Source of the DNA: Streptomyces sp. A2-16 | GTDB lineage: Bacteria; Actinomycetota; Actinomycetes; Streptomycetales; Streptomycetaceae | Direction of reading: 5' to 3' | Assembly (NCBI RefSeq): GCF_018128905.1 | Contig: NZ_CP063808.1 | Location: 2,666,001-2,730,000 of the forward strand | Length of the DNA stretch: 64,000 bases | Part shown: positions 41,777-52,017 of the stretch, piece after piece | Position numbering within the stretch: position 1 is the stretch's first letter | Layout: each line of letters starts with the position of its first letter | Notes under the pieces: model-generated | What the model was told of the DNA's origin: nothing | The model's input: the letters and a program-made list of their open reading frames with translations, nothing else | Database searches by the model: none | Program-made: the position numbers and the translations under genes

Positions 41777-43965
41777 TGCCCGTGCCCGAGGTCGGCCGAC
41801 AGACGCTCCACCAGGTCGTACGCCGCGTCCGGGATCACCGTCCCCGGCGGGAACACGGCCGCCGCGCCCATCTCCAGGAGGGTCGGCACGTCCTGCGGCG
41901 GGATGACCCCGCCCACCACGATCATGATGTCCTCCCGGCCCTCCTCGGCCAGCGCCTCGCGCAGCGCCGGGACCAGGGTGAGGTGACCGGCGGCCAGGGA
42001 CGAGACGCCGACGATGTGCACGTCCGCCTCCACGGCCTGGCGGGCCACCTCGCCCGGGGTCTGGAACAGCGGGCCGACGTCGACGTCGAAGCCGAGGTCG
42101 GCGAAGGCGGTGGCGATCACCTTCTGGCCGCGGTCGTGGCCGTCCTGGCCCATCTTGGCGACCAGGATGCGCGGCCGGCGGCCCTCGGCCTCCTCGAAGG
42201 CGTCCACCAGCGCACGGGTGCGGTCCACGTTCTCCGACTCCCCTGCCTCGTTGCGGTACACGCCGGAGATCGTACGGATCTGGCTCGCGTGCCGCCCGTA
42301 CACCTTCTCCAGGGCGTCGGAGATCTCGCCGACGGTGGCCTTGGCGCGGGCCGCGTGCACGGCCAGCTCGAGGAGGTTGCCCTCGCCGTCGGCGGCCCGG
42401 GTCAGCGCGTCGAGCGCGTCCCGGCAGGCGGTCTCGTCCCGCTCCGCCCGCAGCCGCCGCAGCTTCTCGATCTGCTGGGCGCGCACGGAGGAGTTGTCGA
42501 CCTTGAGGACCTCGATCGCCTCGTCGGTCTCCACGCGGTACTTGTTGACGCCGATGACGGGCTGGCGGCCGGAGTCGATGCGGGCCTGGGTGCGGGCCGC
42601 GGCCTCCTCGATGCGCAGCTTGGGGATGCCGGCGTCGATCGCCTTGGCCATGCCGCCCGCCGCCTCCACCTCCTGGATGTGCTGCCAGGCGCGGCGCGCG
42701 AGGTCGTACGTCAGCCTCTCCACGTACGCGCTGCCGCCCCACGGGTCGATGACCCGGGTCGTGCCGGACTCCTGCTGGATCAGCAGCTGGGTGTTGCGGG
42801 CGATGCGCGCCGAGAAGTCGGTGGGCAGCGCGAGCGCCTCGTCGAGGGCGTTGGTGTGCAGCGACTGGGTGTGGCCCTGGGTCGCCGCCATCGCCTCGAC
42901 GCAGGTGCGGGTGACGTTGTTGAAGACGTCCTGCGCGGTCAGCGACCAGCCCGAGGTCTGCGAATGGGTGCGCAGGGACAGGGACTTGGGGTTCTGCGGG
43001 TCGAACTGCTTCACGAGCTTGGCCCACAGCAGGCGGGCCGCCCGCAGCTTGGCGATCTCCATGAAGAAGTTCATGCCGATCGCCCAGAAGAACGACAGCC
43101 GGGGCGCGAACGCGTCCACGTCCAGGCCGACTTCGCGCCCCGCGCGAATGTACTCGACCCCGTCCGCCAGGGTGTACGCCAGCTCCAGGTCGGCCGTCGC
43201 GCCCGCCTCCTGGATGTGGTAGCCCGAGATGGAGATCGAGTTGTACCGGGGCATCCGCTGCGAGGTGTACGCGAAGATGTCGGAGATGATCCGCATCGAC
43301 GGCTTCGGCGGATAGATGTAGGTGTTGCGGACCATGAACTCCTTGAGGATGTCGTTCTGGATGGTCCCGGCCAACTTCTCGGGCGGCACGCCCTGTTCCT
43401 CCGCCGCCACGATGTACAGCGCCAGTACCGGCAGCACGGCGCCGTTCATCGTCATCGACACGGACATCCTGTCGAGGGGGATCCCGTCGAACAGCTGCCG
43501 CATGTCGTAGATCGAGTCGATGGCCACGCCCGCCATGCCGACGTCACCGGTCACGCGCGGATGGTCGCTGTCGTAACCCCGGTGCGTGGGCAGGTCGAAG
43601 GCGACCGACAGGCCCTTCTGCCCGGCCGCGAGATTGCGCCGGTAGAAGGCGTTGGACTCCTCGGCGGTGGAGAAGCCCGCGTACTGGCGGATCGTCCAGG
43701 GCTGGTTGACGTACATCGTCGGGTACGGCCCGCGCAGATACGGCGCCGCACCGGGGTACGTCTCCAGGAAGTCCAGGCCCTCCAGGTCACGGCCGGTGTA
43801 GAGCGGCTTGACCTCGATGCCCTCCGGCGTCTCCCAGACCGGCTCGGCCTCCTGCGTGGCGTCCTTGACGGCCGTACGCCACTCGTCGGCGCCGGCTTCG
43901 GTGGCCGGGGTCCCCAGCTCGATCCCGGTGAAGTCGGGGACGGACGGGCCGGCGGGGGCGGTCAT
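41773..43965 (-). CDS. mutB: Methylmalonyl-CoA mutase, large (catalytic) subunit
   Basis: A 730-residue protein matching the normal MutB length. The TIM-barrel substrate domain contains [25 protein letters not shown], with core [18 protein letters not shown], and [23 protein letters not shown], with core [10 protein letters not shown]. The C-terminal cobalamin domain has the D-x-H-x2-G signature in [24 protein letters not shown] (core [11 protein letters not shown]). The enzyme interconverts methylmalonyl-CoA and succinyl-CoA using adenosylcobalamin; in Streptomyces this also supplies extender units for polyketides. It overlaps mutA by ATGA and meaB by GTGA, so the three genes form one tightly coupled operon. 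Confidence 0.96.
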   Translation of the reverse strand: MTAPAGPSVPDFTGIELGTPATEAGADEWRTAVKDATQEAEPVWETPEGIEVKPLYTGRDLEGLDFLETYPGAAPYLRGPYPTMYVNQPWTIRQYAGFSTAEESNAFYRRNLAAGQKGLSVAFDLPTHRGYDSDHPRVTGDVGMAGVAIDSIYDMRQLFDGIPLDRMSVSMTMNGAVLPVLALYIVAAEEQGVPPEKLAGTIQNDILKEFMVRNTYIYPPKPSMRIISDIFAYTSQRMPRYNSISISGYHIQEAGATADLELAYTLADGVEYIRAGREVGLDVDAFAPRLSFFWAIGMNFFMEIAKLRAARLLWAKLVKQFDPQNPKSLSLRTHSQTSGWSLTAQDVFNNVTRTCVEAMAATQGHTQSLHTNALDEALALPTDFSARIARNTQLLIQQESGTTRVIDPWGGSAYVERLTYDLARRAWQHIQEVEAAGGMAKAIDAGIPKLRIEEAAARTQARIDSGRQPVIGVNKYRVETDEAIEVLKVDNSSVRAQQIEKLRRLRAERDETACRDALDALTRAADGEGNLLELAVHAARAKATVGEISDALEKVYGRHASQIRTISGVYRNEAGESENVDRTRALVDAFEEAEGRRPRILVAKMGQDGHDRGQKVIATAFADLGFDVDVGPLFQTPGEVARQAVEADVHIVGVSSLAAGHLTLVPALREALAEEGREDIMIVVGGVIPPQDVPTLLEMGAAAVFPPGTVIPDAAYDLVERLSADLGHGQ

Positions 43966-45773
43966 CGAGACACTCCCATGCGGTCGAGGGTGGCGGTGAG
44001 CACGGCGACGGCGTCGCAGCCCGCGAAGACGTACGAGTCCACGTCGGAGTACTGCCCGGGCCGCCCGGCGAGGAACACATGCCGTGCGCCGGCCGATCTG
44101 AGGGCCCGTACGACGTCCTCGGCCTGCTCCTCGTACACCGTGTCACTGGAGCACAGGCAGGCCTCGGTGGCGCCGCTCTCCTCGAAGGTGCCCTCGGTGA
44201 CCGGCTCGACGCCGCCGGCCTGGAAGAGGTTGGCGGCGAAGGTCAGGCGCGCGGTGTGGGCGGCCGCGGGGCCGAGCGCGGCAAGGAAGACGCGGGGCCG
44301 GGACCCGGTGGCCGCGAGGTGGGCGTCGGAGCGGGCGCGCAGTTCCTCGTACGCCTCGTCGCGCCGGACGCGGGGCAGACCGCCGGTCCGGGGCTCGGGC
44401 GCCGGGGCGCGCTGCACGGGCTTCTCACCGAGGTGCGGGAACTCGCTGACGCCGGTGATGGGTTCGCGCCGGGTGGCGAGCTTCTTCGAGCGCTGCGCCC
44501 ACGTCGTCGCCAGGTCGGTGCGGAGCCGGCCCGAGCGCAGGACGGCCGCCTGGCCGCCGTCGCGTTCGATCGTCCGGAAGAACCGCCAGGCGGCCTCGGC
44601 GAGCTCGTCGGTGAGCCGCTCCACGTACCAGGAACCGCCCGCCGGGTCGATCACCCGGGACAGGTGCGACTCCTCGACCAGGATCGTCGAGGTGTTGCGG
44701 GCGATACGGCGCGCGAACGCGTCCGGCAGGCCGAGCGCATGGTCGAAGGGCAGCACGGTGACGGCTTCCGCGCCACCGACCCCGGCGGCGAGCGTGGCGA
44801 TGGTCGCGCGCAGCATGTTCACCCACGGGTCGCGCCGGGTCATCATCACCGGCGACACCACGGCGTGCTGCGCCTGCGCTCCGGCACCGGGCGCCCCGCA
44901 CACCTCGGCGACCCGCGCCCACAGCCGGCGCGCCGCCCGCAGCTTGGCGATCGTCAGGAACTGGTCGGCCGTCGCCGCGTACCGGAACTCCAGCTGTGCG
45001 CAGGCCTGTTCGACACTCAGCCCGGCCTCCGTCAGCCCCCGCAGATAGGCGACACCGGTGGCGATCGAGGCGCCCAGCTCCTGCGCGGCCGAACCGCCGG
45101 CCTCGTGGTAGGGCAGCGCGTCCACGGTCAGCGCCCGCAGCCCCGGGTACTGCTCGGCGCACCGTCGCGCGAGCGGGACGACCGGCGCGAAGTCCAGGGC
45201 CTCGCCGGTACGGGCCTCGTGGCCCAGCGGGTCGGCGCCGAGGCTGCCGCGCACGGCCTTGCCGTCGATGCCGCGTTCGTCGTGGAGCCGCAGCAACTCG
45301 CCCGCGGCGGCGGCGAATTCGCTGCCCGAGTCGAGAGCGATCGGCGCGAGGTCGAGGTAGACGCCGGCGAGGACCTCGCCGAGCGCCGCGACCGGGATAC
45401 CGCCCTCGCCCGCGACCAGCCACAGCGACGTGACGCCGTTCTCCAGGTCCGTGAGCACCGCCGTGTTGTCGGCGACCGCGTGCCGCTGCCGTACGTCCCA
45501 GCCGCCGGTGGTGTTCCCCTCGGCGCGGGCACCGCGCACAAAGGGCGCGAAGCCGGGGAAACCGGGGTCGGGTGCGGCATCGTGCGCTGTGTACAGGGGA
45601 CGGGTGCGCAACCCGTCCTCGAGCGCGGTGGACAGGGCGTCCTCCGCTGCCGCGCCGGAGACTTCCTTGCCCGACTTGCGCAGGACACCCGCCACCAGGC
45701 TGTGCCACTGATCAAGGTTCGCGTCAGGGAACTCGGCGGCCAGCGAGAGCCCGTCGTCAGGCAGGACCGTCAT
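43962..45773 (-). CDS. mutA: Methylmalonyl-CoA mutase, small subunit
   Basis: A 603-residue paralogue of MutB that keeps the barrel domain but has lost the B12 ligands. The place of D-x-H-x2-G reads [16 protein letters not shown], so it cannot bind cobalamin by the usual histidine, as expected for MutA. Shared features include [17 protein letters not shown] loops, [20 protein letters not shown] and [29 protein letters not shown], of which [17 protein letters not shown] is the key part. It forms the heterodimer with MutB and stabilises it. It is the first gene of the operon on the minus strand, with ATG at 45773 and a weak ribosome site. Confidence 0.93.
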   Translation of the reverse strand: MTVLPDDGLSLAAEFPDANLDQWHSLVAGVLRKSGKEVSGAAAEDALSTALEDGLRTRPLYTAHDAAPDPGFPGFAPFVRGARAEGNTTGGWDVRQRHAVADNTAVLTDLENGVTSLWLVAGEGGIPVAALGEVLAGVYLDLAPIALDSGSEFAAAAGELLRLHDERGIDGKAVRGSLGADPLGHEARTGEALDFAPVVPLARRCAEQYPGLRALTVDALPYHEAGGSAAQELGASIATGVAYLRGLTEAGLSVEQACAQLEFRYAATADQFLTIAKLRAARRLWARVAEVCGAPGAGAQAQHAVVSPVMMTRRDPWVNMLRATIATLAAGVGGAEAVTVLPFDHALGLPDAFARRIARNTSTILVEESHLSRVIDPAGGSWYVERLTDELAEAAWRFFRTIERDGGQAAVLRSGRLRTDLATTWAQRSKKLATRREPITGVSEFPHLGEKPVQRAPAPEPRTGGLPRVRRDEAYEELRARSDAHLAATGSRPRVFLAALGPAAAHTARLTFAANLFQAGGVEPVTEGTFEESGATEACLCSSDTVYEEQAEDVVRALRSAGARHVFLAGRPGQYSDVDSYVFAGCDAVAVLTATLDRMGVSR

Positions 45774-46278
45774 GCTCGGATGCTAGGCCAGACCCCCAAA
45801 GGAGCAGCAGAGGGCACGGCTGTGACCTTGCCCGCAACGAGACTGTGACGCCGGTCTCTCGCCCGCCGGAGGGCGCCCCGAACGCCGCCCGGCACGTCGT
45901 GGTCGTCATGACTCCAGGTACCGCAGAACGGCCAGGATCCGGCGGTTGCAGCCCGTGGCGTGCGCGAGTTCGAGCTTGTCGAAGATCGTGTTGAGGTTCT
46001 TCTCGACCGCGCTCAGTGGGGAACCCGACGGCGACGAGCCCCTGCCCGTCGCCGAACGCACCGGCATGGCCGCGAAGCGCAGCCGCCGCTGTCTCCGTGA
46101 GGCCGCGCGCCCATGGGCCGATCGGCGGGAGGTCGAGGGCCAACGGCCCTTGGGTCCTCCTTCGCGCAGGAATAGCGTCGGGCTGAGTGCACATGGGAGT
46201 CAGGACGGGGCTTGGCAGCCCTCATCGCGGCAGCGGGTGACGTCGAACGGCCGGGAGGACCGGGGTCAGGAGGCGGGC
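45774..46278. other. 505-bp gap with a broken LuxR-regulator tail
   Basis: The stretch between the mutA start and the ABC transporter genes holds the truncated NarL/LuxR fragment at 45906-46067. No other intact gene is supported. The right end should hold the promoter of the ABC/FtsX operon. Confidence 0.6.
45906..46067 (-). pseudogene. Truncated NarL/LuxR-family response regulator, C-terminal HTH only
   Basis: Read on the minus strand, the frame ending at TGA (45906-45908) spells PLSAVEKNLNTIFDKLELAH and then NRRILAVLRYLES. This is the usual Streptomyces LuxR/NarL C-terminus, in which the recognition helix reads L..S..AVEK....IF.KL and the protein ends in NRRVLAVLR.L. The start of the HTH and the whole receiver domain are missing. 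Upstream the same frame reads low-complexity MPVRSATGRGSSPSG, so the gene appears deleted and probably frameshifted. It is a remnant, perhaps of a regulator once paired with the ABC/FtsX genes to its right. Confidence 0.75.
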
Positions 46279-47028
46279 GTGGACACCATGACCGACACCA
46301 CCGGCCGTGCGGCGACGGGCACCCGGATCGACCTGGACGACGTGTGCCGCCGTTATCGAGTGGGTCAGACCACCGTCACCGCGCTGGACGAGGTCAACCT
46401 GCACGTGGACGAGAACGCCTTCGTCGTGGTGCTGGGCCCCTCCGGCTCGGGGAAGACCACGCTGCTCAATCTGATCGGAGCGCTCGACGCACCGAGCGCG
46501 GGCCGGATCCGGATCGCCGGCCAGGACATCACGGCCGCCCCGCAGCGGGAGCTTCAGCGCTTCCGCCGCCGCACCGTGAGTTTCGTCTTCCAGAGCTTCA
46601 ACCTCTTTCCCGGTCTCACTGCCCTGGAGAACGTGCAGTTCGGGGCCGATGTCGCCGGCCAGAAGAACGCGGTCCGGCTGGCAGCCGACACGCTGGGCCA
46701 GGTCGGCCTGGGCGACCGGGTACGGCACTTCCCGCACGAGCTGTCCGGCGGGGAACAGCAGCGCGTCGCCATCGCGCGGGCGTTGGCCACCGGCAACCCG
46801 GTGCTGCTGGCGGACGAGCCCACGGGGGAGCTGGACTTCCGGACCGGGGTGCAGATCCTCGGGCTGCTGCGGGCCCAGGCCCAGGCGGGCAAGACCGTGC
46901 TGGTGGTCACGCACAACCGGGAGATCTCCAGGGTCGGCGACCGGGTGGTCGAGCTCTCCAGCGGCCGCGTCGTCAGCGACGGACCACCGTCGGCAGGCCG
47001 CGCCGACGTCTCCGAGCTGCGCTGGTAG
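46279..47028 (+). CDS. ABC transporter ATP-binding protein (MacB/LolD type)
   Basis: A 249-residue ATPase with Walker A VVLGPSGSGKTTLLNLIG near residue 54, the Q-loop VFQSFNLFPGLTALENV, signature LSGGEQQRVAIARAL, and Walker B VLLADEPTGELD with the typical G-E-L-D in place of G-N-L-D. The SFNLFPGLTA segment matches the MacB/LolD/FtsE group that works with FtsX-type permeases rather than importers. GTG 46279 was chosen because AGGAGG stands 5 bases upstream; ATG 46288 is an alternative. The FtsX permease gene follows after 20 bases. Confidence 0.86.
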   Translation: MDTMTDTTGRAATGTRIDLDDVCRRYRVGQTTVTALDEVNLHVDENAFVVVLGPSGSGKTTLLNLIGALDAPSAGRIRIAGQDITAAPQRELQRFRRRTVSFVFQSFNLFPGLTALENVQFGADVAGQKNAVRLAADTLGQVGLGDRVRHFPHELSGGEQQRVAIARALATGNPVLLADEPTGELDFRTGVQILGLLRAQAQAGKTVLVVTHNREISRVGDRVVELSSGRVVSDGPPSAGRADVSELRW

Positions 47029-47048
47029 CGGTGGGTGGCGATGCGCTG

Positions 47049-49493
47049 ATGAGCAGTCGGCTGATCTGGCTTCGCTGGTCCTGGCGGGATCTGCGCCAGC
47101 GCTGGGTGCTGGTGCTGGCCATCGCCCTCACCATCGCCCTGGGCACCGGAGCCTACGCGGGCTTCACCGGCACCGCCGACTGGCGCACACGCTCGTACGA
47201 CGCCAGTTACGCGAAGCTGGACATGCACGACGTGCGCGTGACCCTCACCAAGGGCACGACGGCGCCAGCCGGGACCCTGCGGAAACTGGTCGCCGGCATC
47301 CCGTCGGCCGGCCGTGTGACCGGGGCGGCCGAACGCCTCACGCTCCCCACCCAGGTCGATGCCTCACACGGCGGGCGTGAGGTGCTGGTGGCGGGGCGCC
47401 TGGTGGGCGTGACCACGGGCGCGGAGGTGGACCGCGTCCATGTCTACGCGGGCCGGCAGGTCCGCCCGGACGAGAGCGGCAGTCCGGTCGCGGTGCTGGA
47501 GCGTGCCTTCGCCCGCTACCACGACCTGTCGTCCTCCGGCACCGTACGGGTCTCGGGCGGCACCCGCGTGCGGTATGTCGGGCAGGGCACCGCACCCGAC
47601 TACTTCAGCCCGGCCGCGGACAGCGGGATCCCGATGATCGGCGAATCCGGCTTCGCGGTGCTGTTCGTGCCGCTCGCCACCGCACAGCGGCTGGGCGACG
47701 CGAAGGGGCAGGTCAACGAGGTCGTACTGACCCTGACACCCGGCACCGACCAGAAGACGGTCGCGGGCCGGCTGGAGCGGGCGCTCGGCCGCGGCCCCAC
47801 TCCGCTGTCAGGGACCGTGACCGTCCGCGACGACGAGATCGGTTACCACGCGCTGTACGAGGACATCAACGGCGACGCCAGGTTCTTCGACATCATCGCG
47901 CTGTTGTTGCTGCTGGGCGCGGCGTTCGGCGCGTTCAACCTCACCAGCAGGGTCGTCGAGGCACAGCGCCGGGAGATCGGCATCGGTATGGCGCTGGGGG
48001 TGCCGAGGTCGCGCATCGCCGCCCGGCCGCTGCTGCTGGGCGTCCAGGTCGCGCTGCTCGGTGTGGCCCTTGGCCTCGGCGTCGGTGCGATCGTCAGCCG
48101 GGCCATGGCCGGGCTGCTGACCGGACTGCTTCCCCTGCCCGTCTGGGACACCCCGTTCCAGTACCGCACCTTCCTCTACGCCGCCCTGCTCGGCTTCGCC
48201 CTGCCGCTGCTGGCCGTGGCCTGGCCCGTGTGGCGGGCGGTCCGCGTCCGCCCCGTCGACGCCATCCGGGTCGGCCACCTGGCCGCACGGGGCGGCGGTC
48301 TGGCCCCGCTGCTGCGCAGGCTGCCCGTCCCCGGACGCGGCTACCGGCAGCTGCCGCTGCGCAACGTGCTGCGCACACCGCGCCGGACGGCGCTCACCGC
48401 ACTCGGGATCGGCGCGGCCGTGGCCATCATGGTCACCGTCTTCGGCATGCTGGACTCCTTCGGGACGATGCTCGGCGACAGCGAACAGGAGGCGACCCGG
48501 GGCGGCAGCGGTCGCGTCATCGCCCAGCTCGACGGCTACCACGCCGACGGCTCCGCCCAGGTGCGGGCGGTGGCCGCCGCGAACGGCGTGGACCACGCCG
48601 CACCCTTGCTGACCATGCCGGCCACCGCCCGCCACGCAGACCACAAGAACGTCACCCTGCTGGTCGAGGCGCGTGACCTCGGCGGCGGGACGTGGCGGCC
48701 CACGCTCACCGCGGGCAGTCTCACGGACCACCCCGGGGGCCTGGTCCTCTCCGAGAAGGCAGCGCACGACCTCGGCGTCCGGCCCGGCGACTCCCTCGTC
48801 CTCCACCATCCCCGGCGGTCGGCCCAGGGCACGTTCACCCTCACCGACAGCCGGGTCACGGTCGCCGCCCTGCACCCCAACCCCCTGCGCACGGTGGCCT
48901 ACCTCGACCGGTCCCGCACCGACCTGTTCGGACTCGCCGGCACCGCCAACGCGGTCGAGGTCCTCCCCACCTCCGGCACCGAGCCCGACCACCTCGAGCG
49001 GGCCCTGTCCGCCACGCCCGGTGTGACCGCTGTACAGACGGCCACCGAGACCGTGGACGCGCTGCGCAAGGGCGTCGAGGAGTTCACCGGCATCCTCGAC
49101 ATCGCCGCCGGCGTGACCCTTGCCCTGGCGGTGCTCATCGCCTTCAACGCCGCGAGCATCTCCGCCGACGAACGCTCCCGGGAGAACGCCACCATGTTCG
49201 CCTTCGGGCTGCCCGTCCGTACCGTCCTGACCATGGCCGTGACCGAGAGCGCCCTCCTCGGCGCGCTCGGCACCGCCGCCGGGATTCTGCTCGGCCAGGG
49301 CATCGACCGCTGGATGGTCCGGGTCCAACTCGCCCGCACCATGCCGGAGATCGGCTTCGACGTCACCCTGGCCCCCGGCACCTACCTGACCGCACTCCTG
49401 CTCGGCATCGGAGCCGTGGCACTCACCCCGCTGCTCACCGCCCGCCGTCTGCGCCGCATGAACATCCCCGCGACCCTGCGAGTCGTCGAATGA
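47049..49493 (+). CDS. FtsX-family ABC transporter permease
   Basis: An 814-residue membrane protein with a MacB-type layout repeated twice. An N-terminal membrane helix (WVLVLAIALTIALGTGAYA) is followed by a large extracytoplasmic domain. The first FtsX helix trio starts near FFDIIALLLLLGAAFGAFNL with VVEAQRREIGIGMALGVPRS, and a second extracytoplasmic domain and a C-terminal FtsX trio follow (ILDIAAGVTLALAVLIAFNAA and ENATMFAFGLPVRTVLTMA). It forms an exporter or mechanotransmission unit with the ATPase encoded just upstream. The substrate is unknown. ATG 47049 is used; GTG 47031 is an in-frame alternative. The metallophosphoesterase gene follows after 49 bases. Confidence 0.84.
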   Translation: MSSRLIWLRWSWRDLRQRWVLVLAIALTIALGTGAYAGFTGTADWRTRSYDASYAKLDMHDVRVTLTKGTTAPAGTLRKLVAGIPSAGRVTGAAERLTLPTQVDASHGGREVLVAGRLVGVTTGAEVDRVHVYAGRQVRPDESGSPVAVLERAFARYHDLSSSGTVRVSGGTRVRYVGQGTAPDYFSPAADSGIPMIGESGFAVLFVPLATAQRLGDAKGQVNEVVLTLTPGTDQKTVAGRLERALGRGPTPLSGTVTVRDDEIGYHALYEDINGDARFFDIIALLLLLGAAFGAFNLTSRVVEAQRREIGIGMALGVPRSRIAARPLLLGVQVALLGVALGLGVGAIVSRAMAGLLTGLLPLPVWDTPFQYRTFLYAALLGFALPLLAVAWPVWRAVRVRPVDAIRVGHLAARGGGLAPLLRRLPVPGRGYRQLPLRNVLRTPRRTALTALGIGAAVAIMVTVFGMLDSFGTMLGDSEQEATRGGSGRVIAQLDGYHADGSAQVRAVAAANGVDHAAPLLTMPATARHADHKNVTLLVEARDLGGGTWRPTLTAGSLTDHPGGLVLSEKAAHDLGVRPGDSLVLHHPRRSAQGTFTLTDSRVTVAALHPNPLRTVAYLDRSRTDLFGLAGTANAVEVLPTSGTEPDHLERALSATPGVTAVQTATETVDALRKGVEEFTGILDIAAGVTLALAVLIAFNAASISADERSRENATMFAFGLPVRTVLTMAVTESALLGALGTAAGILLGQGIDRWMVRVQLARTMPEIGFDVTLAPGTYLTALLLGIGAVALTPLLTARRLRRMNIPATLRVVE

Positions 49494-49542
49494 CCGCGCG
49501 GCGGTCTCCGAGAACCGGGAGCGGTCGCAGCTGGGAGGGGCC

Positions 49543-50535
49543 GTGAAGGTCATCGTCACGGGGAGGGACGAGTACGCCCTTCGGCGCCCCTGCCGGGCCG
49601 GCGGCCCGCCCTCGCGGCTGCTCCGCGCCATCGCCCTGGGCGCCGCCGTGGTCCTGTCGGCGGCCACCGCCTGCAGCGGACAGCCCGACCCCGCTGCCGG
49701 TACGACACCCCCGTTCCCCTCCGTCACGGCTTCCGGCACCCCGCCGGGCGCGGAGGACGTACGGTCGGGCTTCGTCGCGTTCGGGGACTTCGGTACCGGC
49801 GGTGTGGCGCAGAACGCGGTCGCCCGGGCCATGGGGAGCTGGGCCCGGACCGGGCACCGGGTGGACGCCCTGGTCACCACCGGGGACAACGTGTACCCCG
49901 ACGGGAACCCGCACTGGTTCGCGCCCCGCCTCGACCGGCCCTACAGCGCCCTGCCGCACCCGATGTGGATCACTCTCGGCAACCATGACGTCCAGGCCGG
50001 GCACGGGAGCGCCGAACTGCGTCACCTGGGCCTGCCGAACCTGCCGTACGCGAAGCAACTGCCCGGCATCCAGTTGCTGTTCCTCGACGCCAACCACCCC
50101 GACGCCGCCCAGTCCCGCTGGCTGGAGAACCGCCTGTCGGCCTCCGGCCCCCCGGTGCGCGTGGTGGTCTTCCACCAGCCCGCGTGGTCCTGCTCGCTGC
50201 ACGGTTCCACGCCCGCCGTCGACGCCCGCTGGGTTCCCGTCCTGGAACGCCACCGGGTCACGCTCGTACTGAGCGGTCACGACCACAACTACCAGCGATT
50301 CACCTCCGCGCACGGCGTCACCTACATCGTGACCGGAGGAGGCGGCGCCTCGCTGTACCCGCTTGCGTCGGGCTGCCGGACCCCGCACCGCGCGGCCGCC
50401 GCCGCACGCCACCACTTCACCGCCGTCGAGGCCACCGCGACCCATGTGACCGTCACCGCGGTGGGAGACGACGGCGGTGTCCTGGATCGTGTCGTCCTGC
50501 CGGTGCCGCAACCGTTGAGGCAGTCACAGCCGTGA
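49543..50535 (+). CDS. Exported metallophosphoesterase (lipoprotein-like)
   Basis: A 330-residue calcineurin-like phosphoesterase. The metal motifs appear in order: FVAFGDFGTGG near residue 79, TTGDNVYPDGN near 112, TLGNHDVQAG near 145, FHQPAWS near 206, and SGHDHNYQRF near 245. The N-terminal stretch after basic RRPCRAGGPPSRLL is hydrophobic and ends in a Cys (SAATACSGQ), so it is exported and may be lipid-anchored. Phosphatases of this type act on phosphoesters or phosphonates outside the cell. GTG 49543 has GGGAGGGG upstream. Its position behind the ABC/FtsX pair suggests an operon, but the substrate is not evident. Confidence 0.85.
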   Translation: MKVIVTGRDEYALRRPCRAGGPPSRLLRAIALGAAVVLSAATACSGQPDPAAGTTPPFPSVTASGTPPGAEDVRSGFVAFGDFGTGGVAQNAVARAMGSWARTGHRVDALVTTGDNVYPDGNPHWFAPRLDRPYSALPHPMWITLGNHDVQAGHGSAELRHLGLPNLPYAKQLPGIQLLFLDANHPDAAQSRWLENRLSASGPPVRVVVFHQPAWSCSLHGSTPAVDARWVPVLERHRVTLVLSGHDHNYQRFTSAHGVTYIVTGGGGASLYPLASGCRTPHRAAAAARHHFTAVEATATHVTVTAVGDDGGVLDRVVLPVPQPLRQSQP

Positions 50536-50692
50536 CGCCGTGGCCGAGCACGCACCACCACCGCGGGGATCTCCGGTACGGCCGTGAGGAGTTCACGACC
50601 GAGGACGCCACCCACGCACAAAATGCCTGTTCAGGGACTCGTCGGAGGCAGGGCGAGGAGCATGAACGGCGACCGGGCGTCACGTCGGGCTC

Positions 50693-51865
50693 CTAGAGCC
50701 AGTCCCGCCGCTTGAAGATCACGTACAGACTGACGCACACCACTCCCATCAAGCCGATCGCGAAGGGGTATCCGAAGCTCCACCCAAGCTCAGGCATGTG
50801 CTCGAAGTTCATGCCATAAATAGTTCCCACCAGCGTCGGGGCGAACAGGATCGCCGCCCAAGACGAGATCTTCTTGATCTCCTCGTTCTGTTCGAAGCCC
50901 GCCTCCGCCAACGCCCGCATCTCCGCGTTCTGTTGCTGGGTGACGAGGGTCGCGTTGACGGTGAGGATGTCGGTGAGGGCCTGGCGGAAGGCGTCGACGC
51001 GTTCGCTGGTGTGGGTCACGTGGTCGGCGACGTCCCGCAGGTAGCGCTGCAGTTCCTCGTCGGTGCCGTACTTCGCGAAGCCGGCCATCAAGGCGTGCAG
51101 CATGCCGACCAGGGGACGGGTGGCGCGCTGGAACTCGACCATCTCGCGGGAGAGTTCGTAGATGCGGCGGGAGACCTCGGGGTCGCCGCGGAACACCTCC
51201 GTCTCGATCTCGTCGATGTCGTTCTGGACGCCCTCGACGACCGGCGCGTAGCCGTCGACCACCGCGTCCAGGATGGCGTAGAGGACCGCCTCGGGGCCCA
51301 GTCTCAGCAGCTCCGGCGCCTTCTCCATGCGGTGGCGGACCGCCGAGAGGTCGGGGGCCGCACCGTGCCGGACCGTGATCACGAAGTCCGGGCCCACGAA
51401 CACGTGCAGTTCGCCGAAGTCGACCTCCTCGGGAGCGTCCAGGTAGCGGGCCGCCCGCAGGACCACGAAGAGCGTGTCGCCGTAGCGCTCCAGCTTCGGG
51501 CGCTGGTGGGCCTCCATCGCGTCCTCGACGGACAGCGGGTGCAGGTCGAACTCCTCGGCCAGGGAGAGCAGTTCGCTCTCCGGAGGGCGGGCCAGGCCGA
51601 TCCAGGCCATGCCGGAGGGCTGTTCGCGCAGTTCGCGGAAGGTGTCCGCGAGGGTCACGGGGGAGGCCACGCGGACGCCGTCCCGGTAGAGGGCCGCCTG
51701 GACGATGCTCGGCGGCTCGGCCGCCTCGGGGGCGGGCGACTCGGCGGGCGGCGCCGGTGCCTTCGCAGGTGTGGAGGGCGGGGTCAGGGCGCGGCGCCAG
51801 GCGGACTTCCTGGAACCCTTGGGGGCGGAGTCCTTCGCGGCGGGGCGGGCGCGTCGATCGGACAT
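50693..51865 (-). CDS. corA: CorA-family Mg2+/Co2+ channel
   Basis: A 390-residue protein. After a low-complexity Pro/Ala-rich N-terminus come the CorA cytoplasmic funnel (SLAEEFDLHPLSVEDAMEAHQRPKLERYG, core FDLHPLSVEDAMEAHQRPK), long helices such as TLVTQQQNAEMRALAEAGFEQNEEIKKIS, core QQQNAEMRALAEAGFEQ, and two C-terminal membrane helices with the selectivity motif YGMNFEHMPEL. GMN is the pore signature of CorA. The channel takes up magnesium, possibly cobalt or nickel. ATG 51865 has GAGAGG upstream; longer in-frame starts are not needed. Note that the same window has four CNNM-type cation exporters. Confidence 0.9.
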   Translation of the reverse strand: MSDRRARPAAKDSAPKGSRKSAWRRALTPPSTPAKAPAPPAESPAPEAAEPPSIVQAALYRDGVRVASPVTLADTFRELREQPSGMAWIGLARPPESELLSLAEEFDLHPLSVEDAMEAHQRPKLERYGDTLFVVLRAARYLDAPEEVDFGELHVFVGPDFVITVRHGAAPDLSAVRHRMEKAPELLRLGPEAVLYAILDAVVDGYAPVVEGVQNDIDEIETEVFRGDPEVSRRIYELSREMVEFQRATRPLVGMLHALMAGFAKYGTDEELQRYLRDVADHVTHTSERVDAFRQALTDILTVNATLVTQQQNAEMRALAEAGFEQNEEIKKISSWAAILFAPTLVGTIYGMNFEHMPELGWSFGYPFAIGLMGVVCVSLYVIFKRRDWL

Positions 51866-52017
51866 CGTGGCTGCCTCTCGCTCTCGGGTCGAGCCGATGC
51901 CGGCGTGATCACGGAGCAGGGTATACGGGGCGAATCGCATCCAGGTGTGACGGCGTCCCGGAATTCGAGCGGGGTTGCGGACAGGAGTTGTCCGCAAGGG
52001 CCCTTAGCGTGTTCCTC

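Noticed and set aside
40787..43027. One long minus-strand frame reading through meaB into mutB
   Set aside because: Only 40787-41776 has GTPase motifs; the extension is Arg/Pro-rich and overlaps the conserved mutB frame. The meaB start is GTG 41776.
41716..45048. An 1110-codon plus-strand frame opposite mutB and mutA
   Set aside because: Antisense shadow of methylmalonyl-CoA mutase; the opposite strand has all conserved motifs.
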